From: Anaerolineae bacterium | GTDB lineage: Bacteria; Chloroflexota; Anaerolineae; DRVO01 | NCBI GenBank assembly: GCA_013178015.1 | Contig: JABLXR010000042.1 | Coordinates: forward strand, 1 to 35,081 | DNA: 35,081 bases | Reading direction: 5' to 3' | Part shown: positions 6,654 through 15,612 of the stretch, in pieces | How positions within the stretch are numbered: position 1 is the stretch's first letter | Layout of the letters: every line of letters begins with the position of its first letter | Notes under the pieces: model-generated | The model's database searches: none | What the model was told of the DNA's origin: nothing | What the model saw: the letters and a program-made list of their open reading frames with translations, nothing else | Position numbers and translations under genes: made by a program

Positions 6654-8879
6654 CTAGCCAGACCCTGCTGGTCGGATGGTGCAGGACGCGCCCGGCCGCA
6701 TCTGCACCTTGAGCACCTGGCCGCTCACGCGGTGCTCCGAACCATCACTGCACGATACGATCGCCGGCTCGTCCCAGGGGTTGGCCAGACGGAACTCACC
6801 CTCGTGATCAGACTTGACCTCGACCTCAGTCACGCGACCGTCCTCGCGAGCGGCGCTGACCAGGAAGCCTCCCTCGGTGCGGATGCCTCGGAAGGACACC
6901 TGGCGCCAGCGCGACGGCGCCCCCGCGAAGAGGTGATTGACGCCCCGCCTAGTCTGCAAGAGCAGCTCCATGATGGCGGCCGTGACGCCCATCCCGGCAT
7001 CCATCTGCATGATCTCGCCGCGCGTATGCTTAGGGGCGGTGGGCCGGCTGCCGATGAGGGTGAAGCCAGGCCAGTTAGGGTCGTGGAGGGTGCCATGCCC
7101 CTCGTTGGTGAAGACCCGGTCCCAGATCTCCAGCACCAACTCGGCCATGTCGGCGTTGCCCATCCGGGCGTGCAGGATGGCCGCCCAGGACATAGCCCAG
7201 CCGGACCACATGCCCATGCCCTCCCGGATCCAGGTGGCCAGGCTACGCTCGACGATGGGGCCCCACAGGGCGTCGTCGAGGTCGAGGGTATCGAAGGGGT
7301 AGATGCCGGCCAGGTGAGAGTGGTGCCGGTGGCTCTCGGGCAGGGGGAGCCCATCCCATAGGGCGATCTGCTCGTGGCCCTCCTCTCCGTGGAGCGAGGC
7401 CAGCGGTAGCCCGTGTTTGACGCGGAGCCACACGGGCTTGGGTTCCTCCCCGAGGGCGCCGGCGGCGTCCAGGAGGTTTTCGCACAGCCGGTGGATGCAG
7501 GCCAGCTGGAAGCTGGCGTTCTCACCCCAGGCGGTGAGGCTGGCGCCGCCGAACTCGGGGGACACGCCCACCGGCAGCACCAGCCGATCGTCGCATTCCT
7601 CCAGCATCTCCTCGTAGACGCGCATGGCTCCCTGCATGAAGGGATAGGCCGTCTCCCGTAGGAAGTCCAGGTCGCCGGTGTAGCGCCAGTACTGGCACAT
7701 CATGTCAGCCACCCAGGCGGTGCAGCCGTGGTCCACCGAACCGGTCCAGAACCCGCCCATGCATGTGCCCCGGTCGTCCACAGCGTGAGGCAGCATAAGG
7801 CCATCGTCGATGCCCAGGAAGATGCGGGCATTGTGTCGTAGTTGGTCTTCCCAGGAGCCGATCATGCGGAAGAGCGGCGGCAGGTGATGCAGAAGGTTGC
7901 CCCGGTAGGCGGGCCAGTAGCACATCTGGACGTTGATGTTGAAGTGGTAATCCGATGACCAGGGCGGCATCTGGTACTCCTCGATCCAGGGGCCCTGGAG
8001 GGTGGCAGGGACGCCGTCAGGGTTGGTAAGGCCGGCGAACTTGTACATGCCGTAGCGGTAGAGGAAGGCCAGCCGAGGGTTGGGGAGCGAAATCTCCGGT
8101 ACCCGTTCCCGGTAGGCTGCCCACCAGGCCCTGTTAGCCTCCCTCAGGGCTGTGAGGCCGTGCTCGGCCGCCAGGTCGATGCTCTGCCGGGCCTGTTCCC
8201 TGGCGTCAGCCGCGCTGCCCCCATACACGGCGGTCAGCCACAGATTGCCTCCCTCGTGCCGATAGCCCACGCACAGGGCAGGGTCGGCGGGACGCTCCTG
8301 CACCCAGCCGCTCAGTCCAGAGCTGTCGAACTGGTCGGGAGGGGAGAAGGACACGCTGCCAAGGTAGTCGCCCACGTACTGCCACGCGGGCACCCTACGG
8401 ATGGACTCGAGCGCGCTGGGCTGCGACAGGGCGACGTGGAGGACGGGATCCTGCATGGATAGGTTCAGGGTGGCCACAGGGAGGGTACCATCTGCGCCTC
8501 TGGCCTCGACTGTAACCTCGCCCGTCTCCATGTCCAGGGTCGCCTGGTGCAGAGTTAGGTCGGACCGCAGGACCAGTCCGACCCGGCCGATGGGGAGAAC
8601 GCTCGGACGCTGCGGCTCGCCGGGACGGGGGTCGGTGCGCTCGAAGAGGCGGCGCAGGCCCTCCTCGTCGCCTTTCTCGAGAAGCGAGCGGATGGCGGCG
8701 TAGGACATTCCCTCCCGCCAAGGCATGCCGCCCCGGTGGTCCCAGAAGTCAGCCCGCCCGAGGGTGAGGCGAAGGACGTTGCCCTCGCCCCAGGTCATGA
8801 CGCCGAGGGTGCCGTTGCCCTGAAGCACTCCGGTGTGGGTGCGAGGCAGAGGGAATTGCCAGTCGTGCGTGTGACTCAC
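6654..8879 (-). CDS. GH95-like glycoside hydrolase
   Basis: A 741-residue protein with the architecture of glycoside hydrolase family 95 (alpha-L-fucosidase / alpha-L-galactosidase): an N-terminal beta-sandwich (about 1-250), an (alpha/alpha)6 barrel and a C-terminal beta domain. Diagnostic features are NINVQMCYWPA at about 314-324, matching the NxN catalytic asparagines of GH95 (N314, N316 here), a HHSHLAGIYP segment, GWAMSWAAILHARMG, and QMDAGMG with D627 in the place of the family's catalytic acid. The start is GTG 8879, with AGGAGG 6 nt upstream; an ATG eight codons earlier lacks one. No signal peptide is seen, so it probably acts on imported oligosaccharides in the cytoplasm. Family assignment is good. 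Fucosidase specificity is an inference, since the C-terminal motif is diverged. Confidence 0.8.
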   Translation of the reverse strand: MSHTHDWQFPLPRTHTGVLQGNGTLGVMTWGEGNVLRLTLGRADFWDHRGGMPWREGMSYAAIRSLLEKGDEEGLRRLFERTDPRPGEPQRPSVLPIGRVGLVLRSDLTLHQATLDMETGEVTVEARGADGTLPVATLNLSMQDPVLHVALSQPSALESIRRVPAWQYVGDYLGSVSFSPPDQFDSSGLSGWVQERPADPALCVGYRHEGGNLWLTAVYGGSAADAREQARQSIDLAAEHGLTALREANRAWWAAYRERVPEISLPNPRLAFLYRYGMYKFAGLTNPDGVPATLQGPWIEEYQMPPWSSDYHFNINVQMCYWPAYRGNLLHHLPPLFRMIGSWEDQLRHNARIFLGIDDGLMLPHAVDDRGTCMGGFWTGSVDHGCTAWVADMMCQYWRYTGDLDFLRETAYPFMQGAMRVYEEMLEECDDRLVLPVGVSPEFGGASLTAWGENASFQLACIHRLCENLLDAAGALGEEPKPVWLRVKHGLPLASLHGEEGHEQIALWDGLPLPESHRHHSHLAGIYPFDTLDLDDALWGPIVERSLATWIREGMGMWSGWAMSWAAILHARMGNADMAELVLEIWDRVFTNEGHGTLHDPNWPGFTLIGSRPTAPKHTRGEIMQMDAGMGVTAAIMELLLQTRRGVNHLFAGAPSRWRQVSFRGIRTEGGFLVSAAREDGRVTEVEVKSDHEGEFRLANPWDEPAIVSCSDGSEHRVSGQVLKVQMRPGASCTIRPAGSG

Positions 8880-8898
8880 GGTGTTCCTCCTGCGGTAG

Positions 8899-9022
8899 GC
8901 CACAGAGGCACGGAGACGCGGAGGAGGGGATAGTGGCTAATGACCAATGGATACGGCCGGGTGAAGCCTGAGCCTCTACAGTACCCACCGTGCACTAGGC
9001 ACTGCCTCTATGCCTCTGTGGC
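8899..9022. repeat. Inverted repeat between glycosidase and enolase-superfamily genes
   Basis: GCCACAGAGGCA at 8899-8910 is perfectly inverted at 9011-9022, with weaker symmetry continuing inward. The intervening DNA (about 100 bp) holds no gene. This is a common intergenic repeat type and separates two same-strand genes, so it may split the minus-strand run into two transcription units. Confidence 0.65.
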
Positions 9023-9035
9023 TCTCCGGCTCGGT

Positions 9036-10121
9036 CTATCCGGACTGGGCGTGGGTGGCCTTCTCCAGCCAGTCCTCACGAACCTTCACTCCCCAACCGG
9101 GTCCCTCAGGGATGGGCACGCAGCCGTCGCTCACCTCCAGCGTAGGCGTGAAGAGCTCTCGGGCCCAGGACTGGGGCTCGATGGAGAACTCGACGAAAGG
9201 ACCCGCGTTGACGATGGCGCCCATCAGGTGCAGGGCGAACACAGTCACCAGGGAATGGTTGGCGGAGTGGGGGACGCAGAGCTTGCCTGCCCGGTGGGCC
9301 ATGTCGGCGACACGCAGGGCCCGCGTCATCCCACCCACGTAACACACATCGGGCTGGACGATATCCACCGCGTCCATGGCGATCATGCGCCGCCACTGGG
9401 CCAAGTCGTTGTCCTGCTCGCCGCCCGCGACGGGTACGTCCAGCGCCGCCGCCACCTCGGCCGTCCACTCCAGCTCCCAGTAGGGGCAGGGCTCCTCGAA
9501 GTGGTCCACGCCGCACTGCTCCAGCAAGCGGCCAACCTCTATGGCTCTGGGGGGTGTGTAGCAGGAGTTCGCATCCACGTGCAGGGCCACGTGCGGGCCG
9601 AGGGCTTGGCGTACTGCGGGCACGAGGGCCTCGGTGCGCCCCGGCCACTCGTCCTGATCGTGGCCGGTCTTCTTGCCGATGCGCACCTTGAACGCGCGGT
9701 AGCCCTTTTCGTCTGCCAGAGCCGCCAGCCGCCTCGCCTCGTTCTCTGGGCTGATGTCCCTGCGCATGCTGGACCCGTAGACGGCGAAGGGGCGTGGCCT
9801 GCCGCCCAAGAGCTCACAGACGCTCTTGCCCGCCAGCTTGCCCTGCAAGTCCCAAAGGGCGGTGTCCACCCCGGCCAGGGCGCGACAGATGTAGGACCAG
9901 GGGAACTTGTACTCCTCGTCTATCACCCGGTCGGAGAGGGCATCTACCTCGAGCGGGTCCATTCCCAGGACGTGGGGGGCCACCTGCCGGTGCAGGACGG
10001 TAGCGGTGATGTCGGCGTTGAAGGGAGCAGTCTGGCCCCAGCCTTCGGCGCCATCGTCGGTGCGCACGCGCACTAGGCACACCTGCTGAGTGGCGAAGGT
10101 CTCGATGCTACTGATTCTCAT
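9036..10121 (-). CDS. Enolase-superfamily (mandelate racemase/muconate lactonizing) enzyme
   Basis: A 361-residue second enolase-superfamily enzyme, only distantly similar to the one at 3963. The N-terminal cap (about 1-115) precedes the barrel, with K145 (FKVRIGKK), metal ligands D183 (LHVDANS), E209/E210 (FEEP) and E235 (GGEQDND), VQPDV, and H285 (VPHSANHS). This set fits an acid-sugar dehydratase with Lys and His catalytic bases. ATG 10121 has AGGGGGA just upstream; the open frame to 10172 adds only low-complexity residues. It follows the Ldh-family gene by 61 bp on the same strand and is probably co-transcribed with it. Confidence 0.88.
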   Translation of the reverse strand: MRISSIETFATQQVCLVRVRTDDGAEGWGQTAPFNADITATVLHRQVAPHVLGMDPLEVDALSDRVIDEEYKFPWSYICRALAGVDTALWDLQGKLAGKSVCELLGGRPRPFAVYGSSMRRDISPENEARRLAALADEKGYRAFKVRIGKKTGHDQDEWPGRTEALVPAVRQALGPHVALHVDANSCYTPPRAIEVGRLLEQCGVDHFEEPCPYWELEWTAEVAAALDVPVAGGEQDNDLAQWRRMIAMDAVDIVQPDVCYVGGMTRALRVADMAHRAGKLCVPHSANHSLVTVFALHLMGAIVNAGPFVEFSIEPQSWARELFTPTLEVSDGCVPIPEGPGWGVKVREDWLEKATHAQSG

Positions 10122-10182
10122 CTGTCCCCCTGGGTGGGCAGCTTGAGGACGGCGGGCTGGGTGCGCGTGCACCAGCCTGGCT

Positions 10183-11181
10183 CTAGGCCCACGGCGCCTC
10201 GATACCCAGCTCCTGCGCCAGGCCCTCTAGTGCCTGGCGATGTTCGGGCCCCACAGGCACGCCCTTCTCCCGGTACTCGCGTTCCCGCGCGGCCTCGACG
10301 CCCCCGGGGAGGTACGCCTCCTCGAAGGCAGCGAGCGGCCGCATCCGCCTCACCCTGCGGACGTACTCGTCCATTTCGGCCTTGAATCGCTCTGGTGGCT
10401 GGAAGAGGTCTATCCTGAAGGTGAAAACGAGGGACCCCTGGTTGCCTCCAGGCCACTGTCTCTGGGCCCGGGCCGGGTCCACCGGAATGCCGGCCAGGAA
10501 CCCTCCCCACGTCTGGCAGATGGCGCCCATACCGATGTGACGCATGACCAGGCCGGGGACCATTCGTTCCAGCTCCTCTCGGTAGGGATCTCCCAGGTAG
10601 AGGTCGTGCATGGTGCCGAAGTCCAACAGAAGGTCGTCCTCCTCGCCAGCGGGGGCGCTGAAGGCGAAGGGCGACCCTCCCGCAGCCACGTTGATCGGGT
10701 CTCCCTCCGACAGGTTCAACTGATGGCCGGAGGTGACGAAAGAGAGCAGGTCATGGTCTAGGGTCATGCGAGCGTATAGCCCGGCGGCCCCGAAGTGGCC
10801 GTGGTTGCGGGTCATGCCAATGGCCATACCGGTGGCCTCGGCCTTCTCGATGGTTCTGAGGGTAGCGTCGTAAGCGGGGAAGTAGCCCAGCCCGCCATCC
10901 CCGTCCACCAGAACCGTCTGTGGCGTCTCATGTACCAAGTGGACGTCCGGCCTGTTGTTGAGCTTGCCGTCCCGCATCAGTCGAGCGTAAGCGGCGATCT
11001 GGCGGGTGCCGTGGCTGAAGACGCCCCGCAGGTCGTTGCCGGTGAGGAGATCGGCGAGCAACCGGGCCTTGTCGTCAGGCAGCCCCACGATCCGCGAGGC
11101 GGCGGACACGAAAGCGTGCAGCCGCTCATGGGGCACGCGGACGAACTCAGAGGGAGGCAGATTCATGTGAGACGGTTTCAC
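10183..11181 (-). CDS. Ldh family (malate/L-lactate/ureidoglycolate-type) oxidoreductase
   Basis: A 332-residue NAD(P)-dependent dehydrogenase of the Ldh (malate/L-sulfolactate/ureidoglycolate dehydrogenase) family, which has a fold distinct from Rossmann lactate dehydrogenases. Typical segments are SHGTRQIAAYARLMRDG near the N-terminus, VDGDGGLGYFPAYDA, TRNHGHFGAAGLYA carrying the catalytic histidine region, and the glycine-rich VAAGGSPFAFSAPA. GTG 11181 is preferred because GGGAG lies 7 nt upstream; ATG 11166 five codons later is the alternative. Family members oxidise 2-hydroxy acids or reduce 2-keto acids, including ketogulonate-type sugar acids. This would fit a step next to the two acid-sugar dehydratases. 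Confidence 0.88.
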   Translation of the reverse strand: MKPSHMNLPPSEFVRVPHERLHAFVSAASRIVGLPDDKARLLADLLTGNDLRGVFSHGTRQIAAYARLMRDGKLNNRPDVHLVHETPQTVLVDGDGGLGYFPAYDATLRTIEKAEATGMAIGMTRNHGHFGAAGLYARMTLDHDLLSFVTSGHQLNLSEGDPINVAAGGSPFAFSAPAGEEDDLLLDFGTMHDLYLGDPYREELERMVPGLVMRHIGMGAICQTWGGFLAGIPVDPARAQRQWPGGNQGSLVFTFRIDLFQPPERFKAEMDEYVRRVRRMRPLAAFEEAYLPGGVEAAREREYREKGVPVGPEHRQALEGLAQELGIEAPWA

Positions 11182-11263
11182 GATAGGTCTCCCGGTAGAG
11201 TGTGATGCAGCAGCACGCCCCTGTCGGCCCACCATGGAACCGCCGGGCCGAGATTGGAGCGCC

Positions 11264-11292
11264 ATTGTAGGGCGTACCGGCGTTCGGGTCGA
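11264..11292 (-). promoter_or_regulatory. Candidate promoter of the Ldh/dehydratase operon
   Basis: On the minus strand TCGACC (11292-11287) is separated by 17 nt from TACAAT (11269-11264). These match four and five of six consensus bases. Transcription would start near 11257, giving a leader of about 75 nt before GTG 11181. Confidence 0.45.
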
Positions 11293-11938
11293 GCGCCACG
11301 CGGTGTAGGCGTCCCGCCAGCGCGTACTCCGGTCTTCCCTTCTCTATGATCGGCCTGGATCAGCATCATGGCCGTTCTGCTCGTGAACATCGGCATTGGC
11401 GCCAGGAGGTCTGGTCGCGGCTGGCTCCAGTGAAGGCGGGACGAACTCAACCTGTTCCGCCACAGGTTGGACATCGGCTCCGGCCCGGTGTTCGGCAGGC
11501 CTGGGTGCTGAGGGTCCCGCTGCTGAACCCCGCTTCCGGGCGACCACTAACCGGCGCACGAGGTGACCGCCCGTGCCGGACATGCTATACTCGCTCGCGC
11601 GGAGCTCTCGCAAGTACTCGGAGCGTATGGGCATGCGGTGGCCTCTTGGAGAATCGTCACGGGCGTAGCCTCAGGCGGTGGCCCAGCGGACGCGAACTAG
11701 GCGTGAGCCGCAGCAACTGCTCTACGGATCCACTTCTCGCCGTATCCTTCGGCGCCAATCGAGCAGACGGCCACACCGTGAAGATGGTGACCGATGGCGC
11801 ATTGAAACGGATGCAGGCGGCCGCACTCAGTCAGAGGGAAAGGAGGTATAGATCGAAGGACTGCCGTTTTCGTCCTGGCCCAATGAGGGCCTCATCGTCC
11901 CAACCGACCCGGCTTGGAACTCCTGAGGAGGAGACAAC
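11293..11938. other. Long intergenic region upstream of the binding-protein gene
   Basis: About 650 bp without a supportable gene. A plus-strand open frame (11346 into the binding-protein gene) has arginine-rich low-complexity content and no recognisable domain, so I do not call it. A possible plus-strand promoter GTGACC-17-TATACT occurs at 11563-11591. The stretch could be a long 5' untranslated region or a regulatory region for the substrate-binding protein. Confidence 0.5.
11563..11591 (+). promoter_or_regulatory. Possible promoter of the substrate-binding protein gene
   Basis: GTGACC (11563-11568) lies 17 nt before TATACT (11586-11591), with four and five of six consensus matches. It would leave a leader of about 340 nt before ATG 11939, so a closer, unrecognised promoter is possible. 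Confidence 0.3.
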
Positions 11939-13975
11939 ATGTCAACCAGTGCTATCACCCGGCGTACGTTTCTGCGTGTGACGGCTCTGGCCGGTTCAGC
12001 GGCTGCTCTGGCCGCCTGCGCTGGGGCCGCTCCTGCTCCCACTCAGCCTCCTGAGCCCGAGCCTACCGTGGCCGCCACGGAGGCGCCAGCAGCGGAGGCG
12101 ACCGCCACCATTGCTCCGGAAGCCCCGACTGCTCCAGCCAAGTACTCCGAGGCGCCCATGCTGGCCGAACTGGTGAAGGCAGGACAGCTGCCACCCGTCG
12201 AGGAGCGTCTCCCCAAAGAGCCACTGGTGCAGCCTGTGGTGGAGGAGATCGGGCAGTATGGCGGCATCTGGCACCACTGCAACGTCAGCATAGGCGTGAT
12301 GCCCTACTACAGCTTCGAGGGGCTGATCAACTTCAGCATGGATGGCAACTCGGTGGTGCCCTTCTTGGCCAAGCGGTGGGAAGTCAATGAGGCCGGCAAC
12401 GAGTTCACCTTCTATCTGCGTGAGGGCACCAAGTGGTCGGACGGCGAGCCCTTCACTGCCGACGACCTTCTCTTCTGGTTCGAAGATATTGTCCTCAACG
12501 ACGAGCTATCCCCGACCAAGCCCGCCTGGCTGAAGACCAAGGGGGAACTGGGCAAGCTGGAGAAGGTGGACGACTATACTATCAAGTTCACTTTCGCTCA
12601 CCCCTATGGCACCTTTCTGGAGTGGGTCGCCAACGCCTCCTGGGGGATGCTGCACCCAAAGCACTATCTGATGCAGTTCCACCCCAAGTATGGCGACATG
12701 GATGAGATCAACTCCAAGACCAAAGAGGCAGGCTTCGACAACTGGTATCAGCTCTTTGGCAACCTAAACGACCGGCTGGTCAACCCTGACCGTCCAACCT
12801 TGGGCCCCTGGAAGCTGATGAATCTGCCCGATGATAACCCTCGCATCTACGAGCGCAATCCGTACTACTTCTCGGTGGACGAACAGGGTCAGCAGCTTCC
12901 GTATATCGACGGCCACCAGATCGAGATAGTCACCAGCACCGAGGTGCTCAACTTCAAAGCCATCGCTGGCGAACTGGACTATCAGGACCGTCACACCAAC
13001 ATCATGAATTTCCCTCTGTTCATGGAGGGGCGGGAGAAGGGCGACTATCGCGTCATCCTGTGGCCCAGCTGGGGCGGCGCCGATGCAGGCGTGATGATCA
13101 ACCAGAACGCGGGCCAGCAGGCAGACGCCAGTGAGCATCAGCAGTTGGTGGGTGATTTCCTGCGTAACGTCGCAGTCCGCCAGGCCTTGTCCATCGCCAT
13201 CAACCGGGACGAGATATGGAATTCAGCCTTCCTGGGTCTGGGCGAGCCTCGGCAGATGGCTCCTCTTAAGGACTCCAAGTACTATGAGGAAGGAATGGAG
13301 ACCGTCTGGATCGAATACGATCCGGACAGGGCTGGCCAAATGCTCGACGAACTTGGGTTCGATCAGAGGGACGGCGACGGCTTCCGAATAGCGGCTGACG
13401 GCCAGGCCATAGACCCATATATCGCCGCGGTGGACCAGTTCGGGCCCTGGCCGGACACGGCCCAGTTGACGCGCGACTACTGGAACGCCATCGGGATCAA
13501 GGCTACTGCCACCGTAGAGGAGCGTTCGCTCTACTACACCCGCATGGCCGCCGGCGAGCACCAGGTCGCCATCTGGGACACAGGTGGCAACGGCCATGTC
13601 CTCATCTACCCCTACTGGACCTGCCCCTACTCCACTTCGAGCCGCATCGGCCCGCTGTCCGGGCTGTGGTACCAGTCAGGCGGAACTCAGGGCATCGAGC
13701 CCCAGGGAGACTTGCGCCGGGTGCTGGACATCCTGGATGAGGCCAGTGTAGAGCCGGATGAGGCCAAGCGCGACGAGCTAGCGCGGGAGATATTCCGCAT
13801 CAACCTCGCCAATCTGTGGACCATCGGCACCGTCGGCGCCAGCCCCATGGTCAAGGGCATTGTGATCGTCAAGAATCACTTCCGCAATGTGCCCGACTGG
13901 CCGATATGTAGTGAGGACGCCGTTCACACCCCGGCCAACGTGGTGCTCGCTCAGTGCTTCATTCGCCAGGCCTAA
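11939..13975 (+). CDS. ABC transporter substrate-binding lipoprotein, family 5
   Basis: A 678-residue periplasmic-type solute-binding protein of the family-5 (peptide/nickel, also oligosaccharide) group. Residues 8-13 (RRTFLR) form a twin-arginine signal, followed by a hydrophobic stretch and a lipobox LAAC with C27 as the lipidated cysteine. A Pro/Thr/Glu/Ala-rich linker (about 28-65) then leads to the binding domain. Family features include FTFYLREGTKWSDGEPFTADDLLF and, in the second half, VRQALSIAINRDEI. GAGGAG lies upstream of ATG 11939. No permease or ATPase gene is next to it; it is followed by a convergent histidine kinase. Given the nearby glycosidase and sugar-acid genes, its ligand may be an oligosaccharide, as for several Chloroflexi and Thermotogae members of this family, but this is inference. 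Confidence 0.92.
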   Translation: MSTSAITRRTFLRVTALAGSAAALAACAGAAPAPTQPPEPEPTVAATEAPAAEATATIAPEAPTAPAKYSEAPMLAELVKAGQLPPVEERLPKEPLVQPVVEEIGQYGGIWHHCNVSIGVMPYYSFEGLINFSMDGNSVVPFLAKRWEVNEAGNEFTFYLREGTKWSDGEPFTADDLLFWFEDIVLNDELSPTKPAWLKTKGELGKLEKVDDYTIKFTFAHPYGTFLEWVANASWGMLHPKHYLMQFHPKYGDMDEINSKTKEAGFDNWYQLFGNLNDRLVNPDRPTLGPWKLMNLPDDNPRIYERNPYYFSVDEQGQQLPYIDGHQIEIVTSTEVLNFKAIAGELDYQDRHTNIMNFPLFMEGREKGDYRVILWPSWGGADAGVMINQNAGQQADASEHQQLVGDFLRNVAVRQALSIAINRDEIWNSAFLGLGEPRQMAPLKDSKYYEEGMETVWIEYDPDRAGQMLDELGFDQRDGDGFRIAADGQAIDPYIAAVDQFGPWPDTAQLTRDYWNAIGIKATATVEERSLYYTRMAAGEHQVAIWDTGGNGHVLIYPYWTCPYSTSSRIGPLSGLWYQSGGTQGIEPQGDLRRVLDILDEASVEPDEAKRDELAREIFRINLANLWTIGTVGASPMVKGIVIVKNHFRNVPDWPICSEDAVHTPANVVLAQCFIRQA

Positions 13976-14071
13976 CGAAACGCCGGTGGCACTGACACGG
14001 CGCTGATTGCTGCGACTGCGAGGGGTAGAGGCGATCAGCGGCCTGGGTAGAGTATCAGGCTCTTCATCTCG
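13976..14071. repeat. Convergent-junction repeat, copy 1
   Basis: The sequence at about 13979-14025 (aacgccggtggcactgac, then cggcgctgattgc) is related to elements at 26183 and 28225. All three sit between convergent genes. It may help end transcription of the binding-protein and histidine-kinase genes. No T-run is present. Confidence 0.45.
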
Positions 14072-15529
14072 CTAGACCAGCGTCCGGGGCAACTGCCCCG
14101 GACGCTCCCGTCGGGGACGGCGGCTGAGGGCGCACCCGGCATGGAGGTTCTCGATGGGCAGCCGCACCCGAAAGGTCGATCCCTTCCCTTCCACCGAGTC
14201 AACCGTCACCTCGCCCTCGTACAGGTTCACCACCCGCCGAACGATGGTCAGCCCCAGTCCCGTCCCGTGCGGGTCGAAGCGTCGGGCGGAGTCGCTGCGG
14301 TAGAACTCGTCGAAGATCCGGTCGCGCTCGCTCGGGGCTATGCCGATGCCGGTATCGCTGATCTCTGCCTGAATGTGCTCCCCATCGGCCCGAAGCCGTA
14401 CGCTCACTCGCCCGTCTGGCGGGGTGTACTTGATGGCATTGCTGATGAGGTTGTTCCATAAGAGGGCGAGAAGGCGGGGATTGGTGAAAGCGATAGGAAG
14501 GTCCTCGTCTACCTCTATGTCAAGAGAGACGCGCTTAGCCGCGGCGCTGGGCCGCAGCATGTCCACCGCGTCCATCAGCGACTCCGCCAAATCCACCCTC
14601 TCCCGGCCCTCCAGTGCCTGGGCGTGCTCCACCTGTCCCAGGTCCAGCAAGTCCCGGATCAGGACCAGTACTTCCTCTGCCCGTGCCTCTGCTTTCATGG
14701 CTATCTCGGGGACTCTCTCGGGCTCGACATATCCCTCCCGTAGCAGCCGAAGGTGGCCCTGGATCGCGGCGACGGGAGCGCGGAGCTCATGAGTGACGTA
14801 GCGCAGGAAGGTATCGCGGGCCGCGGCCAGCTCGTTGAGGCGGCGATTGGCCTCCCCCAGCTGCTCCGAGCGCAGCTCACACGCCAGGTTGGACTGGAAA
14901 AGCTCCCGCTCCCGAGCGCGCATCCCCTGGACTATGGCGCTGGCCAGGTAGGCGGCGACGAACAGGGCGCTGGTCAGCACTCCCCATTCCAGCACGAGCA
15001 GGGTCGGCTGCTGGTACAGCTCAGGGTGCGTCACCCCGACCAGGTGCACATGCGGGAGCACGTGAGCGTACTCGAGCCAGAGCACGGCGGCATAGAGGAG
15101 GGAAGAGGCACCGGCCGCGATGAACGCCCAGCGGCCCGACAGCAGCACCCCGGCGATGATCACCTGAAGAACGTAGTAGATGGAGGCGGGGTTTTCTGCC
15201 CCACCGGACCAGTGCAGGAACACGGTGTAGACCGAGAGGTCCACCACGATCTGGCCCTTGATGAGCGCTTCCGGCCTCCAGGGACAGTCGCCGCGCTGGA
15301 GGCGGGGGATGAGCACTCGCATCACCACTACGTTGGACAGACCCAAGAGCACCAGAATGGCCAACAGCCGCCGGGTGGGGAGCACTCCGGGAAAGATCAA
15401 GGCCGCGAGCAGCACGGCCACGAACACGAGCGCCACTGCCACCCAGCGCAGGACCAGCTGCCAGCGCACCCGTCTCAACTGCTCCTCATGCTCAAATGCC
15501 GCAGCAGCCAACCGCTCGTCCTCGCTCAA
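14072..15529 (-). CDS. Membrane sensor histidine kinase
   Basis: A 485-residue sensor kinase. About six hydrophobic segments span residues 25-205 with no large extracytoplasmic domain, followed by a linker coiled coil (about 210-235) and the kinase core. H247 in YVTHELRAP is the phosphorylated histidine. The N box NNLISNAIKYTPPDG, G1 DTGIGI, F box IFDEFYR and G2 GTGLGL are all intact. TTG 15529 is preferred because GGGGAGG lies 4 nt upstream. TTG 15616, which overlaps the stop of the preceding ACT gene (TTGA), is the alternative and would add 29 residues. It is the third gene of a tight operon with a response regulator and an ACT-domain protein. The membrane part resembles small-ligand or membrane-state sensors rather than a classical periplasmic sensor. 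Confidence 0.88.
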   Translation of the reverse strand: MSEDERLAAAAFEHEEQLRRVRWQLVLRWVAVALVFVAVLLAALIFPGVLPTRRLLAILVLLGLSNVVVMRVLIPRLQRGDCPWRPEALIKGQIVVDLSVYTVFLHWSGGAENPASIYYVLQVIIAGVLLSGRWAFIAAGASSLLYAAVLWLEYAHVLPHVHLVGVTHPELYQQPTLLVLEWGVLTSALFVAAYLASAIVQGMRARERELFQSNLACELRSEQLGEANRRLNELAAARDTFLRYVTHELRAPVAAIQGHLRLLREGYVEPERVPEIAMKAEARAEEVLVLIRDLLDLGQVEHAQALEGRERVDLAESLMDAVDMLRPSAAAKRVSLDIEVDEDLPIAFTNPRLLALLWNNLISNAIKYTPPDGRVSVRLRADGEHIQAEISDTGIGIAPSERDRIFDEFYRSDSARRFDPHGTGLGLTIVRRVVNLYEGEVTVDSVEGKGSTFRVRLPIENLHAGCALSRRPRRERPGQLPRTLV

Positions 15530-15612
15530 TGCTCCTCCCCTGGCCCCGTCAAGTCGCGAGGCCCCTCGGCCCGTCCCGAGACTGACCGCCGACGGTGGCC
15601 GGTCTGACTGGG

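Noticed and set aside
8940-10076. Plus-strand open frame of 378 codons
   Set aside because: It is antisense to the enolase-superfamily gene, whose catalytic residues are intact.
11346-11981. Plus-strand open frame before the binding-protein gene
   Set aside because: It overlaps the well-supported ATG at 11939 and is made of low-complexity basic residues. I could see no domain.
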